From assembly GCA_035771175.1 (NCBI GenBank), contig CM069593.1, positions 48,338,054-48,402,053 on the forward strand: a DNA stretch of 64,000 bases. The letters are read 5' to 3'. The DNA is from Paratinospora sagittata. Its lineage: Eukaryota > Streptophyta > Magnoliopsida > Ranunculales > Menispermaceae. This document shows, piece after piece, positions 24,272 to 35,623 of the stretch. Both the position numbers and the translations under genes were made by a program. Below the pieces are notes generated by a model that was given only the letters and a program-made list of their open reading frames with translations, did no database searches and was not told where the DNA came from. Within the stretch, counting starts at the first letter, position 1. Each line of letters begins with the position of its first letter.

Positions 24272-25570
24272 GGTACATCTTGGCTTTTCTTAGATAGCTT
24301 GGTTCCAACTTCAAGAGGGGCGGAGGTAGGGTTGCAGTCAGACATATTAAGCTTCTTCAAGACTTCTAAAACATATCTCTTCTAACTCATAAAAATCTCA
24401 TCATTATGCTGTTCAACCTCAATCCCAAGGAAATATGACATGAGGCCAATATCTGTCATCTCAAATTCTTACATCATAACTTTTTGAACTCCTAAATCAT
24501 GTTGATGTTGTTGCCAGCGACAACCAAATCATCAACATAGAGACCAAAAATTAACATAGCACCAATAGACGCATCAATCTTCACATACAAAACATGTTCA
24601 AAAACACACTTTTGTAGACCGTAAGTTTGAAAGAACTGATACTCTTCAGGTATGTGGAGTTTGCTTCAACCCATAAAGTGTTTTCTTCAACTTGTAGACT
24701 TTATCCTCAAACATCTATTTCACATATACTTTTTCATCGTAATACCCATTTAGGAAGGCTGATTTCACATCCATCTGATGAATCTTCCAATGTTTCTGAG
24801 CAATTATGGCAATCAACAGTCGCACAATATCGTTGCGAGCAACTTGAGCAAACACCTCCTATAATCAAATTCAGGATTCTGTTCATAACCTTTCGCCACA
24901 AGCCGTGCTTTGTTGCGATCAACATCACCATTTGACTTCCTTTTGGTTTTAAAGACCCACTTTACATCAATTGTTTTATGACTTTGGGGAATGTCAACAA
25001 TCTTCCAAGTGTCATTCTTCTCAATAGAGTGAATCTCAAAATCCATTTCAGCAACCCAATTTTTCTCTTATACAACTTCCTCAAAGGTAATGGAATCAAT
25101 ATCAGTAAACATGACATAATGAACCAAGTTTTCATCATCATCAATGGCATTATCAAAATAAACTTCAAAATCTCACAATCTGGTAGGTGGTTGGATAACA
25201 CGCCGAGGTCTGCTACTAGTGGCTACTTCGTTTGCACTAGTACTCAAAGGAACACTTGATGAAGTAGATGTCTCATCATCAAAAGAAATAATTGTTGGTT
25301 GCTTAACACCATGTTTTGTGTCGTCCTAGTGCCAAACATCCTACTCATCAAATAAGACATATCTACTCACTATGACTTCATTAGTGGTAGGATTATATAG
25401 CTTGTAGCCACAAAATTTTTCGCTCTTGTACCAAATAAATATTGTCTTCACACCTTTGTCATCCAAATTTCTTCTAGTTTTATTAGGGATATGTGCATAT
25501 GCAACATATCCAAAAACTCGCAAGTGTGCAACATTTAGTTTGTATCCTCGAAGCTTTTTTAGGGGTAATA

Positions 25571-26269
25571 TGTCACACCCCAGTACACAGCACACCGCAG
25601 TGTCTAGTACCCCCGGGATGTGATGGGTACGCATACCCCAGCCATTACGATCCATAATATTGTTATACCTCAATACACAGCCCGCACACAGCGTCTAGTA
25701 TCCCCGAGGTTTTTTGTCCCCAAAGAGGGCCTCCCCCAAGATCGAACCCATGACCTTATATTCATAAGGTTTAAATTCGAATCTTGAGTAGCCACTGAAC
25801 CATTGGCTCAGTGGTTACTCAAGATTCGAATTTAAACCTTATGAATATAAGGTCATGGGTTCGATCTTGGGGGAGGCCCTCTTTGGGGACAAAAAACCTC
25901 GGGGATACTAGACGCTGTGTGCGGGCTGTGTATTGAGGTATAACAATATTATGGATCGTAATGGCTGGGGTATGCGTACCCATCACATCCCGGGGGTACT
26001 AGACACTGCGGTGTGCTGTGTACTGGGGTGTGACAAAAAGGCCTTATGTAAGCGATATGACAATATTATGTGGTACTATGGCTGGGGTATGCGTACCCAT
26101 CACATCCCGGGGGTACTAGACACTGCGGTGTGCTGTGTACTGGGGTGTGACAAAAAGGCCTTATGTAAGCGATATGACAATATTATGTGGTACTATGGCT
26201 GGGGTATGCGTACCCATCACATCCCGGGGGTACTAGACACTGCGGTGTGCTGTGTACTGGGGTGTGACA
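25571..26269. mobile_element. Palindromic element copy 2 with bidirectional tRNA-like centre
   Basis: It begins TGTCACACCCCAGTACACAG and ends CTGTGTACTGGGGTGTGACA, flanked by a perfect 5-bp duplication taata (25566-25570 and 26270-26274). Excision of the element plus one taata rejoins the integrase reading of the host Copia. 25571-26035 is a 465-bp palindrome centred near 25803. At the centre, A-box strings lie back to back: TGGCTCAGTGG on plus (25804-25814) and TGGTTCAGTGG on minus (25792-25802). B-box-like GGTTCGATCTT occurs on plus (25858-25868) and minus (25738-25748). Each A-to-B spacing is 54 nt, in the tRNA/SINE range. Two extra 117-bp units follow at the right. Confidence 0.85.
26036..26269. 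repeat. Two tandem 117-bp units at the right end of palindromic copy 2
   Basis: Units 26036-26152 and 26153-26269 read identically by eye. Each begins AAAAGGCCTTATGTAAGCGA and ends CTGTGTACTGGGGTGTGACA, so each repeats the outer right arm plus a linker. The outer arm has been amplified head to tail inside an element that still has a perfect target duplication. Confidence 0.9.
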
Positions 26270-27870
26270 TAATATGCAGAAAGGCCTTTGTAGGGGATCT
26301 ATTCAACAAATAATTAGAGCAGACAACAACTTCGACCCCAAGATTATATGGCATGCCTTTGGCTTTCAACATTTTCCGTTCTATATCCATGATAGTCCAG
26401 TTCTTCTGATTAGCAACACTATTATGTTGCAGAGTGTATGGAGTTGTGATCTCATGCTTGATTCCTTGAGTTGCACAGTAATCACAAAAGGCTTTAGAAG
26501 TGTATTCACCACCACCATTGGTTCTTAACACTTTGATATGATGACCACTCCGTTTTTCAACAAAAGATTTAAATTTCTGAAAGCAATCAAAAGTGTCAAA
26601 TTTGTTAATTAGAAAATAAACCCAATTTTTTTTGTTGTAATCATAGATGAAAGTGAGAAAATATTTGTTTCCTTCATTATTGGTAATCTGCTTTGGACAG
26701 CATACGTCAGAATAAATCACTTCCAAAAGGTGGGTGGCACGCCAGGAGGATGAACTCACAAAAGGTTGTCTATGCTGCTTGCCAAGAATACAACCTTCAC
26801 AAAACTATTCTAGGTAATTAACAACTGGTAACCCTTTCACCAATTTCTTCTCAGCCAAAAGTTTTAAACTTCTAAAATTTAAGTGCCCAAATCTCAAGTG
26901 TCACAACTATGACTCATTAGTAATAATAGTTTGAAATCAGGGGTAAGTATCATTCTTAATCTCAATCTTGCATGAACAATTTTTTAAAGGAGATTTAAGA
27001 ACAATTATACAGTCACTGTTGAGCACGATTAAGTGGTTATCCTTCATTTGCATATGGTAACCTTTCTTAAGAAGCTGCCCAAGACTAAGAAGATTACTCT
27101 TCATCTTCATGACATAGAAAACATCAGATATGTACCGATGATCACCATTTTTCAATTTAATTACGACACAACCTTTTCCCATCACTAGAATCTTACCATC
27201 ATTTGCGAACTTCACTTATGACCGAATTGACTTGTCTAAGTCAACAAATAACTCTCTTGTGTCACACATATGATTGGTACACCTAGTGTCAAGATACAGA
27301 AGATTCATCTTGGGTATCTTGAAATGAATATGATATCACGATGTTCTTGGGCCAGTTGCTTGTTCTCCAGAATTTGCTGGTTGTTGATGCCAACAATCAA
27401 TTGCATGATGACCAAATTTGTTGCAGGCATAACATTGAATGTTCAATTTATCATTGCCTCGTCCACGACCACCGCGACCACTTTCAGTACCTCGACCACA
27501 GTTAGATTACCCGCGACCTTGACTTTGTAGGTGATTTTGCCTTCTACCACGTCCTCTGTTGCGCCCTTGGTAGTTTGATCGCCTCCTATTTTGATAACTA
27601 CTAGATCTGGAATCTCCATGAAGTTTAACTTCATTCTTTAAGGCTTTTTTTGTAGGCTTCTCCACACTCTTTTTATTCAACCGCTGCTCATGGGGCTGTA
27701 CTGACCCTGTCAACTCATCAACTGTCAACAAGGATAGATCCTTAGGTTCTTCGATAGCAACTATGATATATTCAAACTTCATGGTGAGGGATCAAAGTAT
27801 CTTTTCAACTATGGTGACTTCTTCGATCTTCTTATCATAACTTTTTATCTGATTAACTAAGACTTGTACT

Positions 27871-28556
27871 TAAGGGTGACAATTTGGCCCATTAGGGTTG
27901 GCCCGGCCCGACTCCACGGCCTAAGAATATTCAGGCCGAGTCTATATTAAAAAAACCTTAGCCCAAACCCAACCCAAGAGTTTGACCAAGCCTTTAGATC
28001 GGGCTTTTAGACCCCCAACATATCCAAAAACATTTAAGGTTAAAAAAATTAAAATAAAATGTAAAATTCAATTCAATAATTAAATAAAACATAGAAATAA
28101 AAAATATTATTTATTGATTTCTCGGTAAATAACAAATAATTTGTAAACCTAAAATTTTCTAATTTACTATAAAATTCTAAATATTAAAATGTTACAACAA
28201 ATTTTCAATTCCAAAACTATACTCTTATACACACACACACACTCTTAATATATATTTACTACATATGTACGTGGGTGTGTATGTGTGTACGTATGTATAT
28301 ATAATGTATATACTCTTAATTATATAACACTCTTGATTATAATTATATTTTTTTTTTCACTTTATAAACTCTTACTTATATATATACAATTTATATGTGT
28401 GTGTGCGTGTATGTTTTAAGTGTATATGTATGTATGTAGATATATTTATATTTATTTCGGACCTTTGGTTTGGGTCTTCTGATCGAGCCTTTAGATCGAG
28501 CCATTTAAAGCAGGTTGGGTTAGGCCTATGGGTCTCGAACCTAATTGTCACCCCTA
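27871..28556. mobile_element. hAT-like element inside the Copia gag region
   Basis: Ends are TAAGGGTGACAAT and ATTGTCACCCCTA. Flanking 8-mers are cttgtact (27863-27870) and cttgcact (28557-28564), an 8-bp duplication with one change. Removing the element plus one 8-mer rejoins the minus-strand Gag reading through NRVQ to VLVNQ. Subterminal zones contain GGCCCGGCCCGA and its inverse. Interior is AT-rich with CA/TG and TATG microsatellites (28220-28440). Non-autonomous. Confidence 0.8.
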
Positions 28557-28905
28557 CTTGCACTCGATTAATACATGTCTCTATCGACTCTAAATCTTTT
28601 ATCTGCAGCAACTGAAATTGATGTCTCAAAGTTTGTAAACATACTTTTCTTGTTTTGTAGGACTTTTCTAAAATGTCTCACGCTTTTTTTGTTGTAGTTG
28701 CCATTTGTACCTTCTCAAATGTCACATCATCGAGAGTTTAAAGGATAAAATATAGTTTTTTTTTTAAATCTTTCCTTTTATTTTCACGTACTCTATCTCG
28801 TTGGTATGTCAATACTTTGTCTCCTGGATTGACAAACCCTTACTCCACTATATCCAATAATTCTTGATAAGCAAATAAGGTCTTCGTTTACTTGTTTCAT
28901 CTATC

Positions 28906-30117
28906 ATACTTCTTTCCATCAAAGGATGGAAGTGACGGTTGACTCCAACCGTTCTTATAATTGATATTGAAATGTATGTATATATGTATGTCCTGGATGT
29001 GGATACCCACATACATACACACCATTTAGAATGATTTGGGACATTTCTCATCATCCATTTGTCATTTGTCATCTATAGTTGATTAACTAATAACTACATT
29101 TGTCTCTGTTTCATCCTTCTCATATTCCTTAATCAATCTTCATTGAGTTCTACAGAGTATTTTGAATGCCACAAGTGAAGTGATAACATTCTTCATCAGA
29201 TTATTTTGTTTGAATGTAAATATATATTTCCTTACAGTGGGGAGGAGCCTCCTGTGCCAGCCTGGGGTTGGGAAGGGTGCCCATGCCGCTGCAAATCTCC
29301 GAATTCAGGTGGATTAGTCTTTCCACAAAATAGAAAAAGACACTACCTGAGCGCCGATAAACCAATAATAAAAAAATAAATATATTTTATTAAATAGACT
29401 TAAACGAAAAAAAAAAGTTTTCGGGCTCAACACCACAAATTGGAAATAGGAAATCATAAGCCTATAACCTCAATGAAAATACTTGTTGCTTTAGAGTTCA
29501 AGATTAGGCGTCGAAGTGTCTGTAATGACACCCACGGTCTCATCTTTGCCTTGTAAATAAAGTGAGAGTCAAAAATAAATTCACCCCAAGAAGTTGTCCT
29601 CAAGACTTAGGATTGAGATTCCATGCCAAATAGGAATTTAGATGTTTGAGAAGTTGTCCATGCATCCCAAAATCATAGACGAAAAAAGGCTGAAACATTA
29701 TTCATGATTTTTATGATATGTGATTAAATATTATTGCAACAACTTTTCAAAATTGGGGGGGGGGGGGGGGGGGGGGTTATAAGAAGCAAGGGAAATCGAT
29801 CCTTAGGATTTGTCAAGCTACATTTGATCCACTTGGATGGTGTTTTATTCGAGAAATGGTAAGAGTAACCTAACCCCAATTACAAACAAAAGGAGAAATA
29901 AACACATCTAAAAAATGCTATTAGATACGCTAGTAACAAGAGAGACGTATATATATGGTAACAATAGAAGAAAAGAGAAACCTATAACAATATGAATACA
30001 AATAATATAAGTTTTTATATAACTAGGAAATAGATCAGATAATTTAAAAGGCTTTACTAAGTTGGGTTGAGTTGTATTTCTTTTGCAAATTTGTCCATTA
30101 AAATTTTGAATGGATTG
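28906..30117. other. Intergenic, no gene seen
   Basis: Beyond the 5' truncation of the Copia element. Contains a G/C-richer segment (29237-29310, GTGCCAGCCTGGGGTTGGG...) that may be a piece of an old repeat, and a G22 homopolymer at 29755-29776. No gene recognised. Confidence 0.4.
29755..29776. repeat. G22 homopolymer
   Basis: Uninterrupted run of 22 G in AT-rich surroundings. It could form a G-quadruplex, or its length may be an assembly artefact. Confidence 0.8.
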
Positions 30118-30650
30118 TGTTGGAAAAAACGGATATTAAAAATCTCATTTTAAAATAAATGAAAAATTGGGAAGATGGAAAGGTATGTTAAATGAGTGTG
30201 CCCATTTATATAATACCTATTCATTTAAAGGGATGTGACTTTTTAAATGGTGTCTATTATAATGTATAGACATGTCTTTAGGAAATGTTTTTTCCCAATG
30301 ACAAGTCTTTAATTTGTACCCTTTAGACAAGTATAAAGAGTCCTCCCCACTAGATTCATTCAATCATTAGATTAGATTCAATTAGAACATGCATTCTTCA
30401 TTTTAGTCATAGTGTGTGTGAGAGAAAGTACTACATATATGTTGGTTCGTTGATCTTGTAATTTGAAGTGTTACTATTACAAGATGTGATCGTTGTATCT
30501 TGAGATAAAAGTGTCATATACCGTGAGCATCTAAACAGAACATAATTGTCTTAAAGGTATAGAGTCAAATTCTAACCTCGATTAATTTACACCTTATTCT
30601 ACTTGTAAGCAAGGCACACTAATTCCTACATTATGTTCATTGCACCAACA
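30118..30650 (+). repeat. Possible LTR remnant
   Basis: Starts TGTTGGAAAAAACGG and ends ATTGCACCAACA, with a TATA-like GTATAAAGAG near 30333. This looks like a plant LTR (TG...CA with inverted TGTTGG/CCAACA). Flanking 5-mers gattg and tcaat do not match, and no primer-binding site follows, so this is tentative. The next 500 bp (30651-31380) has short frames faintly like a gag region, but nothing I can name. Confidence 0.3.
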
Positions 30651-31386
30651 TCAATAAACTATCGATCTATTCTACCACACATAATTGAATAAAACGCTGA
30701 TTAGTTAAGATTATTGATCAACTGAGATTGGCTTAAATCACCTGTAAATATGGGGTTCATTGGAGATGGGCATCTAAAGTTGATGGAGCATTTTTTTTCT
30801 TTTTTCTTTTAAGAGTTCTAAAGTAATGCCTCACAATCGAAGACCTATGCTACTCACCCGAGGCTCGATGCAAGAAAAGGGAACTTTGAAAGAACACACA
30901 CTATTGACAAGCCCTAGGAGAAGTAGATTAGGATGTTAAATGAAAGTCTTAACCAAATCAAAGAGCGAAAGGAGAGTGATCAGAGTACCACTAACCTTTT
31001 GCCATAACAACATATGGAGTCATCCTTTACCATAGACTTCATGTCAACACCTCCTCGAATCAAGCTCATGTCTATATTCAAATTGGTGAGTTGTACGAGT
31101 CACCATGTAGGAATATAGGAGAGATGCTACATTGATTTTGGTAGCGGAGCTGAGGGGCTCGAGTGCAAAATAGCAAACCAGATAGGAAATTATCTGGTCT
31201 TAACTCTGTCTCAATTCTATAATCTGCAATTTTTTCTATGATAGAATTTATTGACCGCTACTGATTCATGGTTTTCACCACAATCTGGGTTATAGGGGTT
31301 GATTTTATTCTTGATTACCTAATTCTGATTTGGAAACATGTAAATATTCCAGAAAGGGATTATACTAATCCTTCATTTTCCCAATA
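30651..31386. other. Unassigned spacer
   Basis: Includes a T-rich tract (30790-30812) and short open stretches on the plus strand around 30830-31080. No family could be assigned. Confidence 0.3.
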
Positions 31387-31400
31387 GTGTATTATACACT

Positions 31401-31711
31401 CCTTTTTTTTCTTTTTCTTTTTTTGACAAGAAATAAAAGTGTATTGTATTGATTATCAATAAGAAATATACAACTGTATGAGCTTCTATGAGATTCTATA
31501 CAGAACTCAAACTGAACAATCAAAGATCAAAACTTTGCAAGATTGGTAACCATCCCCTCAACCAATTGCCCAAAAAAAAAGCCCGTTGCTAGCTTACTAG
31601 CACTAGCCCATAAGAAGGCCAAGAATAAAGAATTTTCCCACACAGCCTCACAATCCCTTTCTTGGCCATAAAAAATGCGGCAATTTTGCCCCTTCCAAAT
31701 GGACCACACGG
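31401..31711 (-). mobile_element. 5'-truncated LINE insertion
   Basis: Bounded by an exact 14-bp duplication gtgtattatacact (31387-31400 and 31712-31725). The left end on the plus strand is a T-rich tract (31403-31430), which is the poly(A) tail of a minus-strand insertion. The minus-strand frame 31724-31527 (FYGQERDCEAVWENSLFLAF) resembles the extreme C-terminal region of plant L1-type pol, after the zf-RVT domain. Target-primed reverse transcription explains the length-variable duplication, tail and 5' truncation. Confidence 0.75.
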
Positions 31712-31973
31712 GTGTATTATACACTATTATGTAAGTACATTACATTATTCAAGGAGCACATCATCACTTCAGTTCTTAAGGGCATCTTAAATATAAACCT
31801 AAACACGAAATACACTAAAATTAACAAAATCTTTGTTAACTTTTAAAGCAACCAAAGGCTCCAACCCTTGAAAGTCCTTTTGAAATTTATGTGGTTTACA
31901 ACAAAGAAACTTGAGCATCACTGCATATTAACCAATTTCCATGATCATACTCTTAAATGATAGTAATACTCAC

Positions 31974-32629
31974 CAATCAACCGCTCGGCAGAAGATTTGC
32001 CTATGTTAACAAATTCATGCTGGAGAAAAGATTCTGCTTCTGCAATGAGGCGTTTAATAAGCAACAGATCAACAGCAGAAGGATGGTGCTTTGTCTCAAG
32101 GGGAACTGGAGGCATCATATCTGTTCTTCGTGCAAACCGTATGGTAACATTTTTTCCGCCGCAACAGAAGAGTCCCAAGAAAATAAGTTTAAGTAGCATT
32201 AGAAGAACTTGCCATGACAAATAAGTTCAAGACACAAAAAATAATATGAAAAACTGAGACAAGTTTAAAAAGAAACAGTCTAAGAAGCAAAACTTACTCT
32301 TCCACATCTGAGACAAATTTTAAAAGAAACTGTGTATATGGGGTTATTACAGCCATCTGACACATATAGTGCAATATCTTTCACTGCAAACAACATAGGG
32401 AAAAGTGAATCACATAATCACATGAAGTTATATTAAAGTATTAATAGCAATAACAAAGAGATAACGCAAGCGGAACGTTTCCAAGAATGTACAAACACAA
32501 TGATATTGTTAAATAGATTGGAATGGAGAGTGAATCACACCTTACAAGTGACCCTGAAAAATGAGGCCTCACCTCAACCCTTTGAAGCTGGAAGTTCTTT
32601 GACCTTCTTCCCAAGGGCAGCATTCAAAG
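31974..32629 (-). pseudogene. TOP6B: DNA topoisomerase VI subunit B (TOP6B) pseudogene, three decayed exons
   Basis: Minus-strand exon remnants at 32629-32541, 32383-32298 and 32158-31974. They read in turn KKVKELPASKG..GEASFFRVTCK, then KILHYMCQMAVITPYTQFLL..VSDVE, then KNVTIRFARRTDMMPPVPLE..HHPSAVDLLLIKRL..FLQHEFVNIG..AERLIG. The HHPSAVDL and EFVNIGKSSAERL blocks match the conserved core of plant and archaeal TopoVI-B, the ATPase subunit that works with TOP6A in endoreduplication. It is broken: an in-frame TGA in the first exon, a TGA at the start of the second, and a GG where the third exon needs an AG acceptor (32159-32160). The GHKL ATPase exons that belong between the first two are missing, as are both gene ends. 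Confidence 0.8.
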
Positions 32630-32762
32630 CTAGAAAATGAAGCTGATATGACAACAAAAGGAAAATGGGAATAAACTTCTAATATATGACTTAGTGACTA
32701 AATATAATTTTTTTTTTCAGATGCTTCTAATATAGAACATGGCTACATCAGCCCATAAAATT

Positions 32763-32911
32763 GATGTAGTCATTCAACCCCAAAATCATTGATTTATATA
32801 GAAGCTTATGACATTAAACCCCAGAATTTAAATGGGATGTAGTCATTCAACCCCAAAATCATTGATTTATATAGAAGAAGCTTATGACATTAAACCCCAG
32901 AATTTAAATGG
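32763..32911. repeat. 73-76 bp tandem duplication
   Basis: GATGTAGTCATTCAACCCCA... to ...CAGAATTTAAATGG occurs at 32763-32835 and again at 32836-32911. The second copy differs by a 3-bp GAA insertion. Confidence 0.9.
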
Positions 32912-34197
32912 TAGTGGTGTACTAAGACCCACTAAATAATTGTAAAGCTTGAATGTCTTCGTCTTGCCAACTAATACATATAAAGCAATGCATTTTTTTG
33001 ATCAATCAAATTTATGCTTTTGTGTAGTGGTGGTCGATTGTTATATGACATTAATGCAAAATGGCAGTTGAATTACATTAATCATATACAAGTTTTGTTG
33101 TATCTTTACATGTCACCACATCAATAGATACATTTTGGCTGCAACAGTAAGCCAATTAAATCATGTGTTCATGCCTATTTGATTTATGATTATAATATTC
33201 ATGCTTGTGCCTCAAGTAATACAATGTTGGTGATGTTTATTAATGCATGATATAAACTTTATTATCGACATAAAACACTTGGTTGTAAGAGAACATTAAG
33301 GCACGTGCATAAGGATTAATCTCATGTTAGCTGATCCTATGTATAAAAGTTTGTCAGCTAAGTTTTACAATGATCATACAGATGACATGAGACATACTTG
33401 CTCAATTAAATAGTTCTCTTGACTACAAGCCTTTTGTGAACATAAAGTTAAGGTTCACTAATCCATTGGAATTAATAAAGTTAGACTTTGTATGACTTAT
33501 ATGAAGTTGATTAATACAGTATAATATGCTTTTTTTAGAAATTTTATAGTTGTGATACATAGAAGGGAATGTTTGTTTAAAGAACCCAACCGTCAGTGGC
33601 CAACATAAAACACATATTTGAAATTAAATAATATAATCGTTATAACGCGTTATCTTTCCTTTTAATATTTTATTCTATCAATAACCCGTTATCTTTTTCT
33701 TTTAATATTTTATTTTTAATAACGCATTACCTCTTTTCATTTCACCGAAAATTCTTTGTTTTCTTTCGGTGTCATCATTACGTTTCCCGGTGTCATCTTT
33801 GCGTTTCCCACTTGCAACCAATATCAATTATGTTTGTTCTTTCTCTGTGATGGAAAATTAAGAGATAAAAATGTTGTAAATTCAAAAGTCTCCCAGCCTA
33901 CCCTCGATATTAATTCAATTCAAGTATTCAGCATTAAGTATTGTAAGGCAACCTTTCTTGATACACACCCATTTTGCTCACCATAATAATCTCCATAAGA
34001 GCAAATTGCTAATTCAAAACTCCAAATTGAAGCCAAATCACAAAATCAACGTGATTAAAATAATCACACAAAATTTGCACAAGATAGCATGGTCAAAATT
34101 TAATTCACACTGGACTCCAAATTGATTATTATAAAAAATAATCAATGAAATTCAAATTAATTCCACCAATTGCAGATCAAAACCTAGGATTCAAATA

Positions 34198-34228
<31 letters not shown>

Positions 34229-34458
34229 TTATATTTTTTCTTAATAAAATCCCTTGAATTTTCAAACCCACCAAAGACAAACTTGCCTGTTATCAAAATA
34301 GCTTCAAAGAACGAACAATACTCACGTACGGCTGCAATTCACATTCCTCAAACACGAAATCACCACACGAATTAAATCCTTTTTACTGTGCACACTAGCA
34401 ACACACAGTGTCTGTCTGCTACGCGATCCCACGACAACACGTCAACTTAAAAATTAAC
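32912..34458. other. Intergenic, no gene seen
   Basis: AT-rich. Contains a short imperfect duplication around 33645-33732 (AACGCGTTATCTTTCCTTTTA / AACCCGTTATCTTTTTCTTTTA / AACGCATTACC) and TA microsatellite at 34195-34230. No gene supported. Confidence 0.35.
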
Positions 34459-34873
34459 GCTCTAATACCAATTTATTGTATGCAATAGAAGCGAAAGCCA
34501 AATAAATAAACACACAAACTCAAACAATCTAAACGATTCAAACGACTATAAAAAAACATACAAATTTATGTGGTTTTGTGTATTACCTATGTCCATGAGA
34601 AATAAGAATCAATAGAATACAAATAAGTTACAATCTATAATTAAATCTAAACAAATTCTCTCAACTCACAAAGTGCTCTTTCACAAATTTTCAATTCTCA
34701 CACAACCAACGAAGGTTTATATAATAATAGATGTTCGAATTAGTTTTCAATACCATTTAGTTTCTAATACAAATTAAAAAAGTTTCCAACTTAAGCTAAA
34801 AAACTAATACACTAAACAATTGTACACAAATAAAAATAACTCATTGGATGACCGAGCCACCTAATATCTAACA
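34459..34873 (-). repeat. Solitary 5' LTR with primer-binding site (minus strand)
   Basis: Read on minus, 34873-34477 starts TGTTAGATATTAGG and ends TTGCATACA. It is followed within 6 nt by TGGTATTAGAGC (34470-34459), a primer-binding site of the initiator-Met-tRNA type used by plant Copia elements. TTATATAAACC on the minus strand near 34716 is a candidate LTR TATA box. The internal region and other LTR are not found. Confidence 0.55.
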
Positions 34874-35422
34874 GTGGCAATGTCTTTTCCTTTTGCTTTT
34901 TCTTTCCTATTGCAACTTGTAACTTCTATGTTATGAAATTTGCAACCCAAGATTCAATTGTTTTGGTGAAGATTATGCTTAAACAAACTATTGTCATAAA
35001 TCATATGAATTTGAAATTGGGTACTTTGTGGTAATTGTCTTGATAATAAGGGAGATGCGTCTGGTATTTATTGGGCCCTGCTCTAGCTTCGTCGGATGCA
35101 GTTCATCTTTTTCGGAAGGAACTAATTCTTTTCCGACAAGTTACGGGTCCATATTAGCTGGCATCAGAAATGCTTTTGCTTGTGTAAATCAAACTCCCTC
35201 TGCATATAACATTACTCTTATTCGATTTTCGGCCTAATGATTTAGTTTACAATCTTGTGGTGTACCAAATTACACTTCGGCACAATGATACATCTTTTGG
35301 CTTTTTGAGCTTCTTTTTCATGGTAAATAACGTGAAATGAGGCGTAATCTTTCTAATTGCTATACTTGCGTTGATCTTTCTTGCTTGTCTGTTGAGATAG
35401 CAAAGGTTGTTTATTCAGAAAC
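34874..35422. other. Spacer with possible decayed coding sequence
   Basis: 35040-35230 and 35340-35422 have less AT-rich composition and short open stretches, but no family is recognised. The Copia element at 35423 is inserted into the second stretch, which continues at 42245. Confidence 0.3.
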
Positions 35423-35623
35423 TGTTGGCGTGAGCAGTAATTGTAGACAATAACGTTTTGGCGTGAGCTGTAATTGTAGACAATAACGTTTGAAAATAGA
35501 TTAGCGTTAGTTTAGAAAATGTTTGAAAATAGCAAATATTTGTTTAGATTTTATTCTTTTAAATTGTATATATCCTATGGAAATAGATAGGAAAAATATA
35601 ATGAAAAGAGAAATGTTTTGACA
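35423..35623 (+). repeat. 5' LTR of Copia family 2
   Basis: TGTTGGCG...TTTTGACA. Contains a tandem 33-bp duplication (35425-35457 and 35458-35490) also present in the 3' LTR, so it predates this insertion. Confidence 0.93.

Larger units (their letters stand above)
21655..28905 (-). pseudogene. Decayed Copia gag-pol (family 1), interrupted by three insertions
   Basis: Minus-strand remnants in the Copia order gag, protease, integrase, reverse transcriptase, RNase H. Gag lies around 28905-27400, where the Gag helix region reads LDDVTFEKVQ. The zinc-knuckle to GAG-pre-integrase region is 27300-26800. The integrase core is 26760-26275 (GGGEYTSKAF, then a degenerate QHNSVANQKN). The integrase C-terminus is 25570-25341 (RVFGYVAYAHIP, GYKSEKF-like). 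Reverse transcriptase is about 25060-24272, and the RNase H end is 22323-21673 (STCEVEYVA, KHIDIRYHFLRDW). Frameshifts and stops are frequent, so it is dead. Removing the palindromic insertions 22324-24271 and 25571-26269 and the hAT-like insertion 27871-28556 rejoins the frame each time. The 5' LTR is missing. A sister copy lies at 51735-56330. Confidence 0.85.

Noticed and set aside
25571..26269. CRISPR-like array or satellite
   Set aside because: Units are arms of a hairpin element with target duplication, there are only two tandem units, and this is a plant genome.
25933..26313. Open frame of 126 codons with 39-residue repeats (plus strand)
   Set aside because: It is a by-product of the palindromic element and its 117-bp tandem units; the repeat length is a multiple of three by chance.
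35040..35422. Coding exon before the family-2 Copia
   Set aside because: Frame is broken by stops and no family could be recognised; kept only as a note on the spacer.
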